A DNA stretch of 7,207 bases from Streptococcus sp. UBA6071 (lineage in GTDB: Bacteria; Bacillota; Bacilli; Lactobacillales; Streptococcaceae): contig DIXV01000044.1 in assembly GCA_002436115.1 (NCBI GenBank), positions 1-7,207 of the forward strand, in the 5' to 3' direction. Position 1 is the stretch's first letter, and each line of letters starts with the position of its first letter. The translations under genes and the position numbers were made by a program. Shown in pieces: positions 1 through 6,208 of the stretch. The notes under the pieces are model-generated. The model saw nothing but the letters and a program-made list of their open reading frames with translations, was not told the origin of the DNA and searched no databases.

Positions 1-1797
1 AGTGGTAGTTCCACCTCCGCTAGTCGTGCCACCATCGCTACCGCCTGGCGGATTAACAACATCATCTTTAACAGTATTAGTAACAGTCACATCTCCTGAA
101 GTCACTCTTGCAACCAATTGATTTGAACCATTATCTAAAACCTCAATAACAACTGTTTTTGGAGTAGTGTCGTAAGCAATCGTCAAATCGGTTCCCTCTT
201 CTTCTTGAAGAGTGTAAGTGTAAGTACCGATAGTATCAAAGGTTAGGTTCTCAAAATCAATTGCCCCATTGGCCTTGTTGCTTGAACGATAAATCTGACT
301 ACCGTCTTCTGAGGTTAAGGTGAAGGTAAACTCTCCCTCTTTTAAGTCTCGACCAGTCAAGACTTTATTAGCCGTAATCGTTGCTACTGCTGCTTGTTTC
401 TTTGTATTTCCCACTTGTTGAACAACCCCTGCTGTAGTAACAGTGAGTGACAAGGGGGTGCTATTCAATTGATAGCCCACCGGTGAAATCACCTCAGTTA
501 CGATAAAGTTCCCCGAATTAAGCTCTGTCTCTGTAAAACGTGGTGACTGTGTGATTCCGTTAGCGTTTGTCGGAGCTAAAAGGAGTTCTGTCCCGTCTGG
601 CTTAGTCACTTTAAAGACAGCTCCTGCAATTGGCTTGCCAGTTGCGGTATCAATCTTTTCAAGAGTAATACGGCTACCAACCTCCAATTGAATCGTTCCA
701 CCTTGAGTGACCTGACTGAGACGGCTAACCGTCACACTTGTTTCTGTGGTATGATCCCCTATAGGAATATTACCCTCAGGCGAGGCTACTTGCAAGACGT
801 TTCCAACAATGGAACCATCTGCTGGCGCTGTTGTTGAATAGCCTAAATGGAAGGCTTTATTCCCTGGGTTTAAAATGGTAATAACAAACTTTTTATAATC
901 GTCAGAATAGGTAATCGTGTAATCCACACCTTCTGTTAACGTTGTTGGGTTTTGGATAGTATAACTATTGTCAAAACCAACGTCCGTCGCTTGTAATATA
1001 AGGCTCTCAGGAATAAATTGAACACCTACACTAGCAATATCAATTGTATCTGTAATCGTTAGGCTATCGTAGGTCTTTCTAGACGCATTGATGCGGAGAG
1101 CCCATGGATGAACCCAATCGCCACTCTTTCCAAGAGTTGCTGATGTGTAAGGTCGATTAGAAAGAACACCTGCGTACTTGGAAACATTTTCTCCACTCAA
1201 ACCAGTCGAATTGTCTGGCCAACCTGTCCATTCATTAACTTTTATATTAATGCTTAGATTGCCAACATTCTTGATATTGGTGAAAACTACAGGGACAGCT
1301 GTTTGCGTAGCTGATACCTTGAAGGATACATAGAAGGTTCCCTTAATGTTTTCCACTTCTTGGGCACCTGTTTGCGCCAGATAAGTAGAAAGATTCTTGA
1401 GGCTGATACTAACATTCCCCCCTTGGCCTTCGCCATTTGAGGTAACGACACCATCGCCGATGGCAATACCAGACTTATCATCTACAAGCTCAATCGTACC
1501 GTTTGCCACTGTTAAAGGGGCAGGGATTGAGAAATTGAAATAGTCGTTGTCTTGAACATCTTCCGTACTTCCCGCTAAGTCAAACCCAATTTGAAGGCTA
1601 TAATTATCCCTTGTAGATAAGGGATAAACACCATTTGCATCTGGTGTGACTTCTTTATAATTGGTTTGCCAAACGCGAATATCTGAAATAATATTCGTTA
1701 ACTCTTTGGCTTCTACCTTGCCGATATTGATGGTGACAAAGCTGAGCAAGAGAGCTAATTGACTGATGATAAAGAATCCAAATTTTCTTCTAGTCAT
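1..1797 (-). CDS. Cell-surface adhesin/pilin-like protein with SpaA(CnaB) and Spy0128-like isopeptide domains; C-terminus beyond window
   Basis: An ATG at 1797 opens a frame with no stop to base 1 (599 codons), so the protein is cut at its C-terminus. GGAG lies 7 bases upstream. Residues 1-30 are a signal peptide with probable cleavage after VEA; there is no YSIRK motif. Residues about 36-360 resemble the two Ig-like folds of collagen-binding-type adhesins (for example SLTITDTIDI at 245-254). Residues about 375-465 are a SpaA/CnaB domain: K381 in LEKID, E435 in FIVTEVISPVGY and N464 are the expected Lys, catalytic Glu and Asn of an internal isopeptide bond. Residues about 471-576 match the Spy0128/FctA-type pilin domain: K478 in NKVLTGRDLKEGEF, E532 after GTYTYTLQ, and N574 in VTNTVK. 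A Gly/Ser/Thr linker starts at about 583. There is no cysteine. By family it should be sortase-anchored, but the LPXTG signal is not in view. Ligand unknown; it may be an adhesin or a pilus subunit. Confidence 0.9.
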   Translation of the reverse strand, partial: MTRRKFGFFIISQLALLLSFVTINIGKVEAKELTNIISDIRVWQTNYKEVTPDANGVYPLSTRDNYSLQIGFDLAGSTEDVQDNDYFNFSIPAPLTVANGTIELVDDKSGIAIGDGVVTSNGEGQGGNVSISLKNLSTYLAQTGAQEVENIKGTFYVSFKVSATQTAVPVVFTNIKNVGNLSINIKVNEWTGWPDNSTGLSGENVSKYAGVLSNRPYTSATLGKSGDWVHPWALRINASRKTYDSLTITDTIDIASVGVQFIPESLILQATDVGFDNSYTIQNPTTLTEGVDYTITYSDDYKKFVITILNPGNKAFHLGYSTTAPADGSIVGNVLQVASPEGNIPIGDHTTETSVTVSRLSQVTQGGTIQLEVGSRITLEKIDTATGKPIAGAVFKVTKPDGTELLLAPTNANGITQSPRFTETELNSGNFIVTEVISPVGYQLNSTPLSLTVTTAGVVQQVGNTKKQAAVATITANKVLTGRDLKEGEFTFTLTSEDGSQIYRSSNKANGAIDFENLTFDTIGTYTYTLQEEEGTDLTIAYDTTPKTVVIEVLDNGSNQLVARVTSGDVTVTNTVKDDVVNPPGGSDGGTTSGGGTTT

Positions 1798-1871
1798 GTT
1801 GAAACTCCGTTTTCTAATTTTTGTTTCCACATCACTTTTCTTTTGTTTTAAATCCCATGTATAAAGTTAGA

Positions 1872-1899
1872 AAGTTTCCTCTTACCTGAAAAGAAACTT
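1872..1899 (-). other. Hairpin in the adhesin 5' leader
   Basis: On the minus strand AAGTTTCTTT (1899-1890) pairs with GAGGAAACTT (1881-1872) over 10 base pairs, two of them G-U, around an 8-base loop. No U-run follows, so it is not a simple terminator. It sits about 75 bases before the adhesin start codon and could affect mRNA stability or regulator access. A role is inference only. Confidence 0.4.
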
Positions 1900-1920
1900 A
1901 AATCTCATACATCACTTATC

Positions 1921-1949
1921 ATATTACTCCCATTTCTTAAAAATGTCAA
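1921..1949 (-). promoter_or_regulatory. Probable promoter of the surface adhesin gene
   Basis: On the minus strand a consensus -35 box TTGACA (1949-1944) is followed after 17 bases by TAATAT (1926-1921, 4 of 6 matches to TATAAT). An overlapping TATGAT (1923-1918) is closer to consensus but 20 bases away. Transcription would start near 1913 and give a leader of about 115 bases. The gene would thus be expressed separately from the lipoprotein upstream, which ends at its own terminator. Confidence 0.5.
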
Positions 1950-2012
1950 ATTTTGTCGTCTAAAATCAATATACTAGAAATATTTGACACAAACCTCTTC
2001 TATGTATGACGG

Positions 2013-2072
2013 TTAAAGGACTAAAAATAGTAAATTTCGTATGTACCCCACTACCCGATTTAACTTTTTCAT
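2013..2072 (-). CDS. Candidate 19-residue peptide ORF
   Basis: Directly after the terminator on the minus strand, AAAGGAG (2083-2077) precedes an ATG (2072) by 4 bases. The frame reads MKKLNRVVGYIRNLLFLVL and stops at TAA (2015-2013). It has a basic N-terminus and a hydrophobic end, the make-up of a small membrane peptide, a secreted pheromone precursor of the SHP type, or the cut-off signal peptide of a lost exported protein. No Rgg regulator gene is in view and I see no promoter between the terminator and the Shine-Dalgarno, so translation would depend on read-through or an undetected promoter. I do not recognise the peptide. Confidence 0.3.
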   Translation of the reverse strand: MKKLNRVVGYIRNLLFLVL

Positions 2073-2089
2073 ACCACTCCTTTGGCAGG

Positions 2090-2121
2090 AAAAAAAGAGA
2101 AAATCTATCCGATCTTCTCTT
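2090..2121 (-). terminator. Rho-independent terminator after the small lipoprotein gene
   Basis: On the minus strand AAGAGAAGATC (2121-2111) pairs with GATTTTCTCTT (2105-2095) over 11 base pairs, one of them G-U, with a 5-base loop and a U-run of five or more after the stem. There is no T-run on the plus strand, so it acts only on leftward transcription, here from the lipoprotein gene at 2270-2656. Confidence 0.8.
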
Positions 2122-2269
2122 GGTTAGGAGACGTGTCATCTATCCACTTGACAACGAGATAACAAAAACTAGCTGGATTAGTTAGCTAACAGACACCATC
2201 TATTTCTCTTACCAAATGATTCTATCTCATTTTGAAAACAAAAAAGTGTTTGCTTTATCGCTCTTCGCC

Positions 2270-2656
2270 CTAGTCTGGGTAAAAAGAAAGAACTCCCCCC
2301 TTAAACAAGTCTGAAGGCTCCTTCTCTGTAAGAAGCAGCACCTCTTCTTCAAACGTGTAACTAACGGAAGCATCTCCAATCACCATACTATGGCTTTTTG
2401 TTGTAACGGTTACCTGCTGAGAATGCCGATTACCATCAGCATCTTGACGGGTTAAAACCCCTGTTGTTCCAGCAATTGTTAGGACCATACTCTCTCCAGA
2501 TTCTGTAGCCGTGTAAGAACCATCTAGGTTTTCACCGACCTCCGTTGCTACTGCAGAGACAGATGTTGACGTTCCTTCTTGAGACTGACTGCTACAAGCA
2601 CACAAAAGAAACAGGGCTGCTACAAAGCAGAAATGCCCAACAACCTTTCCTGTCAT
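2270..2656 (-). CDS. Small putative lipoprotein of unknown function
   Basis: This 128-residue protein starts at an ATG preceded by GAGGGGAG, 3 bases upstream. Residues 1-20 are a lipoprotein signal peptide with lipobox LCAC (18-21), so C21 should be lipidated and held on the outer face of the membrane after Lgt/Lsp processing. Residues 22-42 are a Ser/Thr-rich tether. Residues 45-128 form a compact domain rich in beta-strand pattern (GSYTATESGESMVLTIAGTTG, residues 47-67), with no metal- or catalytic-residue pattern that I recognise. Similar small lipoproteins occur near the ireB-ruvX region in other streptococci as far as I recall, but I know of no function. The gene is separated from the DUF1292 gene by a terminator and closed by another, so it is probably a single-gene transcript. 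Confidence 0.85.
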   Translation of the reverse strand: MTGKVVGHFCFVAALFLLCACSSQSQEGTSTSVSAVATEVGENLDGSYTATESGESMVLTIAGTTGVLTRQDADGNRHSQQVTVTTKSHSMVIGDASVSYTFEEEVLLLTEKEPSDLFKGGVLSFYPD

Positions 2657-2691
2657 AATCTCCCCTCTCTTTAGTGTCTACACTTGCATCT

Positions 2692-2700
2692 ATCTTATCA
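2692..2700 (-). promoter_or_regulatory. Possible extended -10 promoter for the small lipoprotein gene
   Basis: On the minus strand TGATAAGAT (2700-2692) fits the extended -10 form TGnTATAAT with two mismatches. No good -35 lies 17 bases upstream; the nearest candidate, TTGAGG, is badly spaced. It lies between the hairpin at 2720-2741 and the start codon at 2656, where a promoter is expected because the preceding operon seems to end there. Confidence 0.35.
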
Positions 2701-2719
2701 AATCAGTAATCCTCAACTA

Positions 2720-2741
2720 AAAAGGTGACAGGTCACCTTTT
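2720..2741. terminator. Terminator hairpin after the ireB-ruvX-DUF1292 operon
   Basis: AAAAGGTGAC (2720-2729) and GTCACCTTTT (2732-2741) are perfect 10-base inverted arms separated by two bases, so the real loop is probably four bases. Each strand ends in four T's, making it symmetric, but only leftward genes are present here. It starts 18 bases beyond the DUF1292 stop codon. Confidence 0.7.
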
Positions 2742-2759
2742 CATCACTATTCTTATTGT

Positions 2760-3074
2760 TTACTCTGCATCATCTAGAAAACTGTTGAAGACTTCTTCAA
2801 TCATATTCCATTCTGCTTCAGCTTCTTCTGGAATAGGCTGTAAATCTCCTTCTGTCCCATCCTCATTTTCAATGAAAGAATAGGCTTGAATCTCAACTTC
2901 TCCATCGGCATCTTCTGCTGCTGAGGCAGGAATCAATAAGACGTAATTCTTACCAAATTCTTCTTGTCCATCAATGGTTAACAGAATTTCAAATAAACTT
3001 TCATTTCCTTTTTCATCAACAAGCGTGATCAATTCACGCTCGTCCTGATGGTCGTGACTTTGTTCGTGTGACAT
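2760..3074 (-). CDS. DUF1292 (UPF0473) family protein, YrzB-like
   Basis: This 104-residue protein is very acidic. An ATG start follows a perfect AAAGGAG at 5 bases. The N-terminus is His-rich ([13 protein letters not shown]). The family core begins at [21 protein letters not shown] (residues 14-34) and continues through YVLLIPAS (44-51) and [15 protein letters not shown] (59-73). An acidic helical tail follows (82-104). There is no signal peptide or membrane segment, so it should be cytoplasmic. It is the third gene of the conserved Firmicutes set ireB-ruvX-DUF1292, 10 bases after ruvX and clearly cotranscribed. Its molecular function is unknown to me. Confidence 0.9.
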   Translation of the reverse strand: MSHEQSHDHQDERELITLVDEKGNESLFEILLTIDGQEEFGKNYVLLIPASAAEDADGEVEIQAYSFIENEDGTEGDLQPIPEEAEAEWNMIEEVFNSFLDDAE

Positions 3075-3084
3075 ATTATCTCCT

Positions 3085-3504
3085 TTAAAAATTGCGATCT
3101 AAATAGTTTTGTAAAATCAATTGGGCAGCCAGTTTATCAATAACCTTCTTACGTTTGGAGCGGCTAAGATCTGCTTGCTCTACCAACATCCGATTAGCAG
3201 CAACAGTGGTTAAACGCTCGTCCTGATACTCTACTGGCAACCCAAATTTTTCTACAATCAGTTGGCCATAAGCCTTGGAAGCCTCCACTCTAGGCCCCTC
3301 TGTATTATTCATGTTCTTTGGTAAACCAATGACACATTTGCCTACCTGATAGTCGTTCATTAAAGTCTCCAAACGTTCCAGTCCGAATTCCTTTTTAGCT
3401 TCGTTGATGGCAATGATTTCTAATCCCTGTGCTGTAAAGCCTAATGGGTCTGAAATAGCGACACCAACTGTTTTTGAACCGACATCTAACCCCATAACCC
3501 TCAT
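3085..3504 (-). CDS. ruvX: RuvX/YqgF RNase H-fold nuclease (putative Holliday junction resolvase / pre-16S rRNA nuclease)
   Basis: This 139-residue protein is the usual length for YqgF. The RNase H-like fold is shown by [16 protein letters not shown] (residues 5-20) with D7, [14 protein letters not shown] (94-107) with E96, and D123 in the terminal [15 protein letters not shown] helix. These are the expected acidic metal ligands. The family has been described both as a Holliday-junction resolvase and as a nuclease maturing the 16S rRNA 5' end; the sequence does not decide between them. The ATG overlaps the ireB stop by one base (TGATG) and has only a weak Shine-Dalgarno (GGGA 10 bases upstream), which suggests translational coupling. 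A second in-frame ATG at codon 4 is less likely. Confidence 0.95.
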   Translation of the reverse strand: MRVMGLDVGSKTVGVAISDPLGFTAQGLEIIAINEAKKEFGLERLETLMNDYQVGKCVIGLPKNMNNTEGPRVEASKAYGQLIVEKFGLPVEYQDERLTTVAANRMLVEQADLSRSKRKKVIDKLAAQLILQNYLDRNF

Positions 3505-3770
3505 CAGATATCAATCCCATGACCGTGAAGATAAAAGCGTACCAATTCTTCAACAATTTCGTCTCTTTCATACTTACGAATTTGGTTACGGGCATCATTA
3601 TAGCGAGGAACATAGGCAGGGTCACCACTTAGCACATAACCCACAATCTGGTTAATGGGGTTATAGCCCTTCTCTTCTAATGACTGGTAGACGGTTGTCA
3701 AAGTCTCACTAATTTCTTTCTTATTTGAATCGTCAAGATTAAAGCGTACGGTTTCATCTGTAAATCCCAT
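3504..3770 (-). CDS. ireB: IreB (DUF965/UPF0297), regulatory substrate of the PASTA Ser/Thr kinase
   Basis: This 88-residue protein has the full IreB/UPF0297 length and pattern: [14 protein letters not shown] at the N-terminus, [55 protein letters not shown] through the core (residues 27-81) and a GHGIDI tail. In Enterococcus faecalis IreB is a small cytoplasmic dimer that lowers cephalosporin resistance and is phosphorylated near its N-terminus by the PASTA kinase IreK; the matching T4 and T7 are present here. The streptococcal counterpart of that kinase would be StkP/Stk1, which is not in the window. The start follows GAAGGTG by 5 bases. It is the first gene of the ireB-ruvX-DUF1292 operon and has its own promoter. 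Confidence 0.95.
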   Translation of the reverse strand: MGFTDETVRFNLDDSNKKEISETLTTVYQSLEEKGYNPINQIVGYVLSGDPAYVPRYNDARNQIRKYERDEIVEELVRFYLHGHGIDI

Positions 3771-3800
3771 AATAACACCTTCTTTCCTTATAATACCACT

Positions 3801-3829
3801 ATTTTAAATGATTTCATCATTTTTCTCAA
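3801..3829 (-). promoter_or_regulatory. Promoter of the ireB operon with an inverted repeat as its spacer
   Basis: On the minus strand TTGAGA (3829-3824, 5 of 6) and TAAAAT (3806-3801, 5 of 6) are 17 bases apart. The 17-base spacer (3807-3823) is a perfect inverted repeat, AAATGAT TTC ATCATTT on the plus strand. Transcription would start near 3794, about 24 bases before the ireB ATG. No strong terminator separates it from the lipoprotein gene upstream, so read-through from 3853 is also possible. Confidence 0.65.
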
Positions 3830-3852
3830 CTATTTACCTCTCATAATGAGGA

Positions 3853-4428
3853 TTAAGGCAAATTCTTGATCGGATTGTCCTCTTTTGGAGGAGAAACTTC
3901 TTCAATCCCACGATTTTTAAGCCTTTCAATATACTGTTCTGCGGTTAAAATGGTAATGTCGTCAATTTCTGAACCGGAAAAGATGGATGACGCAGTCAAA
4001 GCAGCGACATCTAATTCTGCCCTCTCTAAGGTAAAGGTGACAAAAAATTCCTGATTTTCTGTCAAATCCATTTCATAGGATAAGCCTGAAATTCCTGATA
4101 ATTGACGATAACTTTCGTCTTGATCCATTGACTCTTGAATCTGTTTTTTTGTTTCTGCAAGACCGATCTCAGCAATACTCTGGCGAATAGCATCTGTCAC
4201 AGTTAAAGTGTTCTTCAAAACAAGCTTTTGAATCTCATTATTTTTGTAAATAACGGTCTGTGTCTGTCGGTTCCCATCTTCTAAGGCAACTTCAAACACT
4301 CGCGTCTTTAATAATGCTGCTTCACTAGTTTGCGTAGTGCTTGTCTCCGAATCGGTTTCCGTCTGATTTGCACAAGCTCCCAATAGAAAAAGCCCTATGA
4401 AGAGGACCAAGCAAGTGTATCTTTTCAT
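3853..4428 (-). CDS. DUF1307 (YehR-like) lipoprotein
   Basis: I place the start at the ATG at 4428, giving 191 residues. A longer frame from 4464 exists, but its first codons (ATG GTG TAT AAT) contain the -10 box of the gene's own promoter, so they cannot be in the message. The chosen ATG has GAGAGG 6 bases upstream; the ATG at 4431 is the alternative. MKRYTCLVLFIGLFLLGAC is a lipoprotein signal peptide with lipidated C19, followed by a Ser/Thr/Glu tether (20-38). Residues 42-176 fit the DUF1307/YehR pattern: a strand pair with TQTVIYKNNEIQKL (56-69), a helix with alternating charge (79-104), SGISGLSYEMDLTENQEFFVTFTLE (111-135), and a final AEQYIERLKNRGIEEV (163-178). Function is unknown. It lies between the spx terminator and the ireB promoter. 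Confidence 0.85.
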   Translation of the reverse strand: MKRYTCLVLFIGLFLLGACANQTETDSETSTTQTSEAALLKTRVFEVALEDGNRQTQTVIYKNNEIQKLVLKNTLTVTDAIRQSIAEIGLAETKKQIQESMDQDESYRQLSGISGLSYEMDLTENQEFFVTFTLERAELDVAALTASSIFSGSEIDDITILTAEQYIERLKNRGIEEVSPPKEDNPIKNLP

Positions 4429-4452
4429 CATCACCCTCTCTTTCACCTCCAC

Positions 4453-4481
4453 ATTATACACCATTTTTAGACCTTTCTCAA
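4453..4481 (-). promoter_or_regulatory. Strong promoter of the DUF1307 lipoprotein gene
   Basis: On the minus strand TTGAGA (4481-4476, 5 of 6) is followed after exactly 17 bases by a perfect TATAAT (4458-4453). Transcription should start near 4446, only about 18 bases before the ATG at 4428, leaving room for little more than the Shine-Dalgarno region. This placement decides the start codon of the gene. Confidence 0.75.
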
Positions 4482-4519
4482 GGCTCTTACATCATGTTTT
4501 CAAGCTTTTATAAGCCCTA

Positions 4520-4551
4520 AGAAAAAGAAAGCCACTCTTTAGAGAGCGGCT
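4520..4551 (-). terminator. Rho-independent terminator overlapping the end of spx
   Basis: On the minus strand AGCCGCTCT (4551-4543) pairs with AGAGTGGCT (4538-4530) over 9 base pairs including one G-U. The loop is CTAA and the U-rich tail is TTCTTTTTC. The spx stop codon TAA lies in the loop and the upstream arm is made of the last codons (Arg-Ala-Ala), so stop codon and terminator are fused. Confidence 0.85.
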
Positions 4552-4937
4552 CTGAGTCTAGCTTCCGCATTTTCGACATTGCGAACGGCGCGAGGCAGAA
4601 AGGCACGGATATCATCCTCCTTATAACCAACCTGTAGGCGTTTGTTGTCAATTAAAATCGGACTCTTCAAAATACGTGGATTTTCAGTGATGATATCAAT
4701 GACTTCATTAACACTCAATTCTTCAATGTCAACACCTAAACCTTTAGCGTATCGGTTTTTGGATGAAACGATGGAAGCAATGCCGTTTTCTGTCTTTGAT
4801 AAAATTTCTAAAATTTCTGGTTTTGAAATAGATTCTTTTCCAAGATTATGTTCCTTGTAAGATAAGTGGTGCGCATTGAGCCATGTCTTTGCCTTCTTAC
4901 AACTGGTGCAACTTGATACTGTGTAAATTTTGATCAT
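4539..4937 (-). CDS. spx: Spx family transcriptional regulator (recA-linked paralogue)
   Basis: This 132-residue protein has the usual Spx length and an ArsC/thioredoxin-like fold. The redox switch C10-x-x-C13 lies in SSCTSCKKAKTWL (residues 8-20), and G52, needed in Bacillus subtilis Spx for contact with the RNA polymerase alpha C-terminal domain, is kept. The motif SPILIDNKRLQVGYKEDDIR and the streptococcal-type tail VRNVENAEARLRAAL are present. Spx binds RNA polymerase rather than DNA alone and directs the response to disulfide, oxidative and envelope stress; it is degraded by ClpXP. Streptococci carry two paralogues. The copy next to recA corresponds, as I recall, to SpxB/SpxA2 of S. mutans, but the sequence alone does not settle the name. 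AAGGAG lies 7 bases before the ATG. Confidence 0.95.
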   Translation of the reverse strand: MIKIYTVSSCTSCKKAKTWLNAHHLSYKEHNLGKESISKPEILEILSKTENGIASIVSSKNRYAKGLGVDIEELSVNEVIDIITENPRILKSPILIDNKRLQVGYKEDDIRAFLPRAVRNVENAEARLRAAL

Positions 4938-4968
4938 TTAGTATCTCCTTTTGCGATATGATACTAGT

Positions 4969-4997
4969 ATTATATACAGTATACCATTTTTTGCCAT
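4969..4997 (-). promoter_or_regulatory. Promoter region of spx
   Basis: On the minus strand a perfect TATAAT (4974-4969) lies 17 bases after ATGGCA (4997-4992, 4 of 6). A second candidate just upstream is the extended -10 TGGTATACT (4985-4977), with a poor -35. Both lie between the recA stop and the spx start, and no terminator follows recA, so spx can be read from its own promoter and from recA. Confidence 0.65.
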
Positions 4998-5019
4998 CAG
5001 TCGGAAGACCTATTTTAAC

Positions 5020-6162
5020 TTATTCTTCAATTTCAATTGTGTCTAAGTTTAAAACGACCTCTTCCTGAGTCACTTTGTTCTCTGCTACTTTAGGCTCTTG
5101 GTCCCCTTCAACATCCTCTGAAAGACCAAAATGCACCCTTACTTTTTGATTGATTTCCTCGAAAATTTCTGGGTTATCTTTTAAATACCGTTTAGCATTC
5201 TCTGACCCTTGGCCAATTTTTTCATTCCGATAAGAGTACCAAGCTCCAGCTTTCTTCACAATATCCAACCCTGTTGCAATGGTTAACAATTCTCCTGTTT
5301 GGGAAATGCCCTCGCCATACATAATCTCTACAAAGGCTTCCTTAAATGGCGGAGCTACTTTATTTTTAACAACCTTAATCTTGGTCTCCTTACCAACATT
5401 GGTATCTTTTTGTTCACCCGTTCCTTTAATTTGGGTATTTCCACGAACATCCAAACGTACAGAAGCGTAAAACTTAAGCGCACGCCCCCCTGGAGTGGTC
5501 TCTGGATTTCCAAACATGATGCCTACTTTCTCACGGAGCTGGTTGATGAAAATAGCTATCGTCTTCGTCTTGTTAATAGAGGCACCTAGTTTACGCATGG
5601 CTTGGCTCATCATCCTAGCCTGCAAACCCACATGACTGTCCCCAATATCTCCGTCAATTTCTGCACGAGGCACTAGGGCAGCGACAGAGTCGATAACGAC
5701 CAAATCAACAGCTCCAGAGTCGATTAACTTCCCTGCAATCTCCAGACCCTGCTCTCCTGAGTCAGGCTGAGACAAGAGCAACTCATCAATATTAACCCCT
5801 AAAGACTTTGCATACTGTGGATCCAGAGCGTGTTCTGCGTCAATAAAGGCAGCGATTCCTCCATCTTTTTGACACTGGGCAACAGCATGGAGAGCAACTG
5901 TTGTTTTACCAGAACTTTCTGGGCCGTAAACTTCAACGATACGCCCTTTAGGATAGCCTCCTACCCCAAGAGCGATATCAAGAGCTAATGAACCTGAGCT
6001 CATAACTTGAACCTTTTGTTCAACACGCTCCCCGAGACGCATGATGGAGCCCTTTCCAAAGTCTTTTTCAATAATTTTCAAGGCATCCGCCAAGGCCTTT
6101 TTACGTTCGTCTCCGAATTTTTTAGTGATATCTTCTAATTTTTTGCTCGGTTTTTTAGCCAA
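5020..6162 (-). CDS. recA: RecA recombinase
   Basis: This 380-residue protein is a full-length RecA: it forms filaments on single-stranded DNA, drives strand exchange with ATP and triggers LexA-type self-cleavage. Visible motifs are Walker A GPESSGKT (80-87), catalytic E110 in [10 protein letters not shown], Walker B LVVIDS (154-159), loop L1 around [16 protein letters not shown] (168-183), loop L2 around [14 protein letters not shown] (218-231), and an acidic C-terminal tail from about 347. The start codon is TTG, with AGGAG 9 bases upstream. An in-frame TAG stands shortly before it and the next in-frame ATG is codon 41, so TTG is well supported. The gene follows cinA by 47 bases. In streptococci cinA and recA are induced together in competence by the ComX/SigX sigma factor, but that promoter would be upstream of cinA, outside the window. 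Confidence 0.98.
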   Translation of the reverse strand: MAKKPSKKLEDITKKFGDERKKALADALKIIEKDFGKGSIMRLGERVEQKVQVMSSGSLALDIALGVGGYPKGRIVEVYGPESSGKTTVALHAVAQCQKDGGIAAFIDAEHALDPQYAKSLGVNIDELLLSQPDSGEQGLEIAGKLIDSGAVDLVVIDSVAALVPRAEIDGDIGDSHVGLQARMMSQAMRKLGASINKTKTIAIFINQLREKVGIMFGNPETTPGGRALKFYASVRLDVRGNTQIKGTGEQKDTNVGKETKIKVVKNKVAPPFKEAFVEIMYGEGISQTGELLTIATGLDIVKKAGAWYSYRNEKIGQGSENAKRYLKDNPEIFEEINQKVRVHFGLSEDVEGDQEPKVAENKVTQEEVVLNLDTIEIEE

Positions 6163-6187
6163 TTTTCTAATCTCCTGTTCTTTCTAT

Positions 6188-6204
6188 AAAGGAAAATGTC
6201 CTTT
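6188..6204 (-). other. Small inverted repeat in the cinA-recA gap
   Basis: On the minus strand AAAGGA and TCCTTT form six-base arms around a five-base loop. No U-run follows. It would lie at the very 5' end of a transcript from the promoter at 6209-6237, so it may protect that end or slow transcription. The stem is weak and may be chance. Confidence 0.3.
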
Positions 6205-6208
6205 GTCT

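Larger units (their letters stand above)
1798..2269. other. 472-base spacer between the lipoprotein and adhesin genes
   Basis: This stretch has no confident protein gene. In the direction of transcription it holds a 3' untranslated stretch after the lipoprotein (2269-2122) and a terminator (2121-2090). Then come a 19-codon open frame with a good Shine-Dalgarno (2072-2013) and a probable adhesin promoter (1949-1921). A leader of about 115 bases follows, with a hairpin at 1872-1899. Within 2122-2269 I see a perfect 10-base palindrome, GTTAGCTAAC (2181-2190). I also see two related segments at 2123-2143 and 2181-2203, both beginning GTTAG and ending ATCTAT. I see no mobile-element ends. Confidence 0.6.

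Noticed and set aside
1287..1481. Minus-strand 64-codon frame inside the adhesin gene
   Set aside because: It lies in another frame of the 599-codon adhesin, which has a signal peptide, domains and a Shine-Dalgarno; the short frame has none.
1984..2010. Plus-strand TTGACA as a promoter
   Set aside because: The only -10-like hexamers are 11 or 15 bases away and no rightward gene follows.
2013..2072. T-box-like GGGTAGTGGGGTAC before the adhesin
   Set aside because: It does not match the conserved T-box core, there is no specifier stem or antiterminator, and the downstream gene is not a tRNA-linked function.
2216..2314. Plus-strand 32-codon frame with a hydrophobic stretch
   Set aside because: There is no Shine-Dalgarno before the ATG, and it runs antisense into the end of the lipoprotein gene; probably chance.
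3395..3655. Opposing short frames across the ireB-ruvX junction
   Set aside because: They are shadows of two conserved genes on the minus strand, with low-complexity or implausible proteins.
5279..5589. Two plus-strand frames of 63 and 96 codons inside recA
   Set aside because: They are antisense to the strongly conserved RecA core, so they are expected by-products of its codon use.
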